The position numbers were made by a program, and so were the translations under genes. DNA of 20,447 bases. Origin: Bodo saltans. Its lineage: Eukaryota > Euglenozoa > Kinetoplastea > Eubodonida > Bodonidae. Below are positions 16,801-20,447 of this stretch, one piece after another (position 1 is the first letter of the stretch; each line of letters begins with the position of its first letter). The notes beneath the pieces are model-generated. The model worked only from the letters and a program-made list of their open reading frames with translations. It ran no database searches and was not told where the DNA came from. Where the stretch lies: the NCBI GenBank assembly GCA_001460835.1, contig CYKH01002032.1, forward strand, positions 1 through 20,447, written 5' to 3'.

Positions 16801-16826
16801 CTCTTTTTTTAATCAACAATGAATAG
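16801..16826 (+). promoter_or_regulatory. Predicted spliced-leader acceptor for the small WDPFFGPPVR gene
   Basis: A T tract at 16801-16810 is followed by AG at 16825-16826. The acceptor lies after the out-of-frame ATG at 16819, which would be removed, and makes 16845 the first ATG in the mature mRNA. Confidence 0.5.
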
Positions 16827-16844
16827 CGAGCCGCATCACATCTC

Positions 16845-17054
16845 ATGCCACTATCTACCAACGAACCATTTCAGCCAGAAGTCGCCCCACGTCAATGTGC
16901 TCGGGTGTCTTCGTCAGAGTGCGAATGGGATCCTTTCTTTGGTCCACCAGTAAGAGCCGGATCTGGTGGCAGTGGTTGGGAAAACGATCCAATCCTGGAT
17001 CGAAAACATTCACAACACTATGACAAATTGTTGAGCAGTTCATTGCCGTCGTAA
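16845..17054 (+). CDS. Small protein with WDPFFGPPVR signature, 69 aa
   Basis: The 69-residue product contains WDPFFGPPVRAGSGGSGW at residues 28-45, matching WDPFFGPPVRLGDGGMGW near the N-terminus of the next gene. In the ten motif codons the two genes differ at seven, all synonymously, which is strong evidence that this frame is translated and under selection. The rest is hydrophilic, with no signal peptide, membrane segment or catalytic motif. A competing frame from ATG 16819 is probably removed by trans-splicing at 16826. The family is not recognised. Its short Pro/Gly/aromatic motif could be a docking or filament-binding segment, but that is speculation. Tandem position suggests duplication followed by strong divergence outside the motif. 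Confidence 0.65.
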   Translation: MPLSTNEPFQPEVAPRQCARVSSSECEWDPFFGPPVRAGSGGSGWENDPILDRKHSQHYDKLLSSSLPS

Positions 17055-17278
17055 GGCAAATAATTTCGACCTTGCGACTCTTTTTGACGCAATTGTTGCT
17101 TTCTTATTACTTATTGAGGTTTTTTTCTTTTGATTTTGTTTTTGCGATGCTTTACTTTGGATGCATTCGTGAGAAATAACCCACTGCATTCCTTCAAGCT
17201 GGTACAGCTACCAGGCGATGAAACAAGCACAAAATAACCAATGTTACAGAAACGTATCATCCACATTAGATTCTGTAA

Positions 17279-17313
17279 ACTTTTTTCTCCCACAATTTTT
17301 CAATTCATCAAAG
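17279..17313 (+). promoter_or_regulatory. Predicted spliced-leader acceptor for the larger WDPFFGPPVR gene
   Basis: A T/C-rich tract at 17279-17303 is followed by AG at 17312-17313 (alternative 17325-17326). Using it leaves ATG 17334 first and removes an out-of-frame ATG at 17218. An earlier T-rich tract at 17118-17142 in the same gap is probably not the acceptor of this gene. Confidence 0.45.
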
Positions 17314-17333
17314 GGAAAACTAAATAGCCCCGT

Positions 17334-18245
17334 ATGGCTCGTGTTGAAAATCAGCGTAGTGCTGTCCAGTGGGACCCATTCTTCGGCCCCCCAGTCCGCC
17401 TAGGTGATGGTGGGATGGGCTGGAAGACCGACAAAGACCCTCGATCAAAAATGCCTAATGGTGGTCTTGGCCAACTTCCAGATGCTCAACGATCACTGAT
17501 GCCGAATGAACAGCTTCGTCACTATGGCGTAGCGCCCACCCAGCAGCAACAATACATGACGCAGCAGTACGCTCCGCCGGGTCAGCCGTATCAGCAGCAA
17601 GCGTACTACGGTGCCCAAGGTGCTCCGTACTACCAAGGACCGCCTCCTCAAATGCTTCAAGCAAACCCTTCATTCCATCAGCAGCCTAACAACCAGCCCT
17701 ACGGCTCACCTCTGCGACCCGGCGGTGCTCCAGCATACGTGCCAGCACCACAGCATTACTATGCAGCATCGGGGCAGCCTCCGCAAGCTGCTTACTACGC
17801 TGCTCCCCAGCAGCAAGCTCATGCAGATCCTGCTACCACCCTCGGCCTCAGCGTTGCTCCTCGTGAAGACCCCCTATTTGAGTTTGGCGTCACTCCGAGG
17901 CAAGAGAGCGGAAAAGCAAAACTTAGTGAAGAAGAGTTGAACAGTGTTCTTAGAACAGAAGAATCTGACGGCTCACCTCTGCGACCCGGTGCTCCAGCAT
18001 ACGTGCCAACACTACAGTATTACTATGCAGCATCGGGGCAGCCTCCGCAAGCTGCTTACTACGCTGCTCCCCAGCAGCAAGCTCGTGCAGATCCTGTTAA
18101 CACCCTCGGCCTCAGCGTTGCTCCTCGTGAAGATCCCCTATTTGAGTTTGGCGTCACCCCGAGGCAAGAGAGCGGAACAGCAAAACTTAGTGAAGAAGAG
18201 TTGAACAGTGTTCTTAGAACAGAAGAATCTGATGATCCCTTGTAA
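17334..18245 (+). CDS. WDPFFGPPVR-motif protein with Pro/Gln/Tyr-rich region and two ~88-aa tandem repeats, 303 aa
   Basis: WDPFFGPPVRLGDGGMGW sits at about residues 13-30 and pairs this gene with the small upstream one. Residues about 60-123 are rich in Gln, Pro and Tyr (QQAYYGAQGAPYYQGPPPQ-type sequence), as in low-complexity, phase-separating or structural proteins. From residue 124 two repeats of 89 and 88 residues follow, each containing a Tyr/Ala/Pro/Gln part, then a more ordered, charged part with VAPREDPLFEFGVTPRQESG and LSEEELNSVLRTEESD. The protein ends DPL soon after the second repeat. The ordered half of each repeat is nearly unchanged, which suggests that it is the functional unit. 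No known domain is recognised. The start at 17334 is the first ATG after the predicted acceptor. Confidence 0.78.
   Translation: MARVENQRSAVQWDPFFGPPVRLGDGGMGWKTDKDPRSKMPNGGLGQLPDAQRSLMPNEQLRHYGVAPTQQQQYMTQQYAPPGQPYQQQAYYGAQGAPYYQGPPPQMLQANPSFHQQPNNQPYGSPLRPGGAPAYVPAPQHYYAASGQPPQAAYYAAPQQQAHADPATTLGLSVAPREDPLFEFGVTPRQESGKAKLSEEELNSVLRTEESDGSPLRPGAPAYVPTLQYYYAASGQPPQAAYYAAPQQQARADPVNTLGLSVAPREDPLFEFGVTPRQESGTAKLSEEELNSVLRTEESDDPL
17703..18233 (+). repeat. In-frame tandem duplication, units of 267 and 264 bp
   Basis: Copy 1 is 17703-17969 and copy 2 is 17970-18233; copy 2 lacks one Gly codon. By eye I count ten base substitutions, seven of which change the amino acid (Ala/Thr, Pro/Leu, His/Tyr, His/Arg, Ala/Val, Thr/Asn, Lys/Thr). 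Most changes fall in the Tyr/Ala/Pro/Gln-rich half. Confidence 0.93.
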
Positions 18246-18672
18246 GCTCACTATCACCTGAAAAGATCGCTTCATGTTCTTGATGGTGTTGATTTTACCA
18301 CCACGGATGATTTACTACTTGTTCGATTGTCCCAATACTCGGCGGTACTTCTAAAATTTGCCCCGTTATCGCTTTTTTGTTGCGCTTACTTTTATTTTGA
18401 CGGTTGTCTCAACTTCTTCCCTTGTGGGAACAATGAGAAGCGTGTTGATGCAGGTGCGCTGTTGCTCGCCTCCGCCTCACAGATAATGAAATTGATTGAG
18501 CGACGTGTTTTTTCCAGTTCTCCTCTTCATTCCTTTGTCACTTTTTTCTGAGAAACAAGCGTCTTCATAAGTGTTTTTTGTCATTTCATTTCAGTTTGGT
18601 TGTTTGTTTTTTCATCTCTTGCCACACATTTCGTTTCTCACTTTTAGGTACTTGCACTGTTGCACACCTACA
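18246..18672 (+). other. Intergenic region, 427 bases, no gene supported
   Basis: This holds the 3' UTR of the repeat protein and the 5' signals of the next gene. It is T-rich in places, with several pyrimidine tracts. An open stretch at 18327-18551 has no ATG start and is not convincing. I searched by eye for tRNA-like folds and saw none; a TTCGATT segment near 18322 has no pairing flanks. Confidence 0.6.
18602..18647 (+). promoter_or_regulatory. Predicted spliced-leader acceptor for the last gene
   Basis: A strong T/C-rich run ends in CTCACTTTTAG with AG at 18646-18647. It lies 25 bases before ATG 18673, the first downstream, in the frame that stays open to the window end. Confidence 0.6.
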
Positions 18673-20447
18673 ATGGAAATCCCAACAGGAGAAATCACTG
18701 CAGACTTTTATGCCGGCCGTGTTCAGCGGATCGTGAGCCTCCAAAAACGTTGGCAAGGGTGGGTCCAACAATCTAGCAGCAACAGTGGCATCGAACGCAG
18801 TGCATCGCATCGTCCGAGCTCCGCACTTCACCACAGAGGAAGCTCCCTTGACATCAGCAGCGCAACTCCTGGGGGTGTCAACACTGCTAAACGCCGCCCA
18901 CTTTCAGCGACATCAGGAATTGTTTCACGACAGCCACGTAGAAAACTTAATGTAGACAACAACGTGAATGTGTCCTCGACTTCGGATCACAATACAACGA
19001 TGATCAACGCGCTGGGAGATATGTCAGCATTTTCTTCACAGCTTGAGAGTGGTGATTTTCAAAAGATGCAGCAGAGTAGACCAGTGAATCCAGCGCAAGC
19101 GTCACCTCTCAGTGGGTTGCCTGAACAAGAGAGGACTCACAACATGACTCTGAATGAAGAACATGAACGTAACGAAACCGGCGACGAATTATTTCGGCTA
19201 AGTCACTTCGGTGTTTCCGTTGACGAAGTGGCGTCATTAAAAAAATTGTGCGATGCGCTGAAGCAACTAGAACTGGCTTCGCATTTCTCTACAAACATTG
19301 TAGATGCAACGAAACCTCAAAATTCGACAAACGCGGGAGAAAACGCAAATTCTCCTACAGGTGGAGTTTCGCCTTCAATAGCTCGTCACAGCAATTTATC
19401 GGTGGAAGTGGCGTTAAGCGCGTTGGAGGCTGCTGCTCATGTATTTAGCGGACACCCCTTGTTTCAGTACTTCTTTACGACGCTTGCACATTGGCTACCA
19501 AAAGGTGTTTACAGCAACGCACTTCCTCTGCTTGCGGAAGCCTCTCCCTTGCCGGCAGCAGGAGTTGAGCAACAAGCAACCACTGTTGTTGGCAATTCGC
19601 ATCATCTTCCTCAACAGGCGCAGCGCCAATCTGTGATATCACCAACACGTGCTCGATTGCAGCCATCTGATAATTGGGTCGATTGGCTTGTGCATAGGTC
19701 CTCGCAATGGTCGAGCCTGTGCATCCCTCTCGGTACGATATCCTCTGTGTTCGACGCTGCCCGAAATAGAGTGATCCCAACCTCTTCCTCAAATTTGTTG
19801 GGAGGGAGCGATGCTGGCAGCCGAACAGTGACTTCCCGTGGAGGGGCAGCTAACGGAAACTTAGGCCAGACATTGTTTTCGAACACAGCTGCATCGTTGT
19901 CATTCACACCGCAACAACAAAACCTTTCTGAGATGACTACCTTTGCCGCAACCCAGCAGCACCGCAGCAGTGTTGTATCTTGCGCATTTGCACGGCTTGG
20001 CGGCGGCACTGCGCCAAAAGTCCCCAAGAAGGTCATACTACGCCAACACTTTACTGCCTGGAATGATTTTGTGTCATCGCGGCGTGTCCGTGCAACTTGG
20101 ATTCGCGTTTGCTCCAAGTCCGCAAACAAAGACACTCTATACATGGCTTTCTTTAAGTGGAAATGTGAAACAAGTATTTCCTTGGCGATGAGAAAAACAA
20201 GTCACGCCGAACGGCTGCATTATGTTGTCCAAGATGATGCGAAGCGGATCTCAGCGCTCGAGGCCGATGTGAAAAACGTCACGAGGCAGCGTGATAGTGC
20301 GCTGGCTCGCGTAGATCAACTGATGGATGACTCCAAGCTAGCGTTCATAAAAACGAGAGATCTGCAGAACAACATGGTCATCGACTTTCGGCAACCACTT
20401 TACGCCATCAATGCGCGCCGCACAACGATCACTGCGACAGCAGCAGC
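18673..20447 (+). CDS. Large protein with Sfi1-like and coiled-coil segments (partial, runs off the 3' end)
   Basis: From ATG 18673 the frame is open for 591 codons to the end of the window without a stop; reading it line by line I found none. The N-terminus has VQRIVSLQKRWQGWVQQ, an IQ-like amphipathic segment. Residues about 30-180 are Ser/Asn/Gln-rich and disordered, and residues about 180-440 mix short helical parts with low complexity. Residues about 457-501 contain LRQHFTAWNDFVSSRRVRATW and YMAFFKWKCE, resembling the F-x-x-W spacing of Sfi1/centrin-binding repeats. Residues about 510-570 look like coiled coil (regular Leu, Val and charged residues). A cytoskeletal or basal-body protein is a reasonable guess; the missing C-terminus prevents a firm call. 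Confidence 0.78.
   Translation, partial: MEIPTGEITADFYAGRVQRIVSLQKRWQGWVQQSSSNSGIERSASHRPSSALHHRGSSLDISSATPGGVNTAKRRPLSATSGIVSRQPRRKLNVDNNVNVSSTSDHNTTMINALGDMSAFSSQLESGDFQKMQQSRPVNPAQASPLSGLPEQERTHNMTLNEEHERNETGDELFRLSHFGVSVDEVASLKKLCDALKQLELASHFSTNIVDATKPQNSTNAGENANSPTGGVSPSIARHSNLSVEVALSALEAAAHVFSGHPLFQYFFTTLAHWLPKGVYSNALPLLAEASPLPAAGVEQQATTVVGNSHHLPQQAQRQSVISPTRARLQPSDNWVDWLVHRSSQWSSLCIPLGTISSVFDAARNRVIPTSSSNLLGGSDAGSRTVTSRGGAANGNLGQTLFSNTAASLSFTPQQQNLSEMTTFAATQQHRSSVVSCAFARLGGGTAPKVPKKVILRQHFTAWNDFVSSRRVRATWIRVCSKSANKDTLYMAFFKWKCETSISLAMRKTSHAERLHYVVQDDAKRISALEADVKNVTRQRDSALARVDQLMDDSKLAFIKTRDLQNNMVIDFRQPLYAINARRTTITATAA

Noticed and set aside
17218-17403. 61-codon ORF overlapping the start of the 303-aa gene
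   Set aside because: It spans the predicted acceptor and is out of frame with the conserved WDPFFGPPVR motif.
18315-18340. Possible tRNA T-loop (TTCGATT)
   Set aside because: The flanking bases do not pair and no acceptor or anticodon arms were found.
18327-18551. 74-codon open stretch in the 427-base gap
   Set aside because: It has no ATG, is hydrophobic and T-rich, and lies where 3' UTR and splice signals are expected.

Overview
The window looks like nuclear DNA of a kinetoplastid protist. All supported protein genes lie head-to-tail on the + strand and none needs a cis intron. Almost every gap holds a pyrimidine tract, then an AG, then the first in-frame ATG 20-60 bases on, as expected for a polycistronic unit processed by spliced-leader trans-splicing. 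Several products are eukaryotic ciliary, centriolar or spliceosomal proteins. A free-living bodonid such as Bodo saltans is the best guess from gene style and the large surface-type protein, but that species call is inference.

Layout: 1-303 is the C-terminal end of an unrecognised protein. Then come an 881-residue EF-hand/low-complexity protein (479-3124), a CEP104-like ciliary-tip protein (3378-6215), an AAMP/Sqt1-like WD40 protein (6428-7684), a small FOP/FOR20-like LisH centriolar protein (7917-8696), a disrupted short-chain dehydrogenase (8852-9910), the branch-point protein SF1/BBP (10060-10941), a glycosyltransferase-like type II membrane protein broken by a 187-bp tandem duplication (11108-12560), a signal-peptide/EGF/mucin-like/TM surface protein (12729-14840), a degenerate RNase III-fold protein resembling mitoribosomal mL44 (15082-16728), two neighbouring genes that share a WDPFFGPPVR signature (16845-17054 and 17334-18245), and the start of a large protein with Sfi1-like and coiled-coil segments (18673 to the window end, open reading frame never closed).

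Neighbouring genes in such units are co-transcribed without needing a shared function. Still, CEP104-like, FOP/FOR20-like and possibly the last partial protein all point to the centriole, basal body or axoneme. The most unusual structure is a run of three tandem duplications in three genes within 6.3 kb (units of 187, 87 and about 265 bp). One breaks its gene and two keep frame. Five differences between the copies of the 187-bp unit are all synonymous in the ancestral frame, so the copies diverged while still coding, as alleles or paralogs, before being joined by recombination or by assembly. The second main point is the small WDPFFGPPVR pair, whose shared motif is kept at protein level while its codons have diverged.

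No tRNA, rRNA, transposon or CRISPR array was recognised by eye on either strand.
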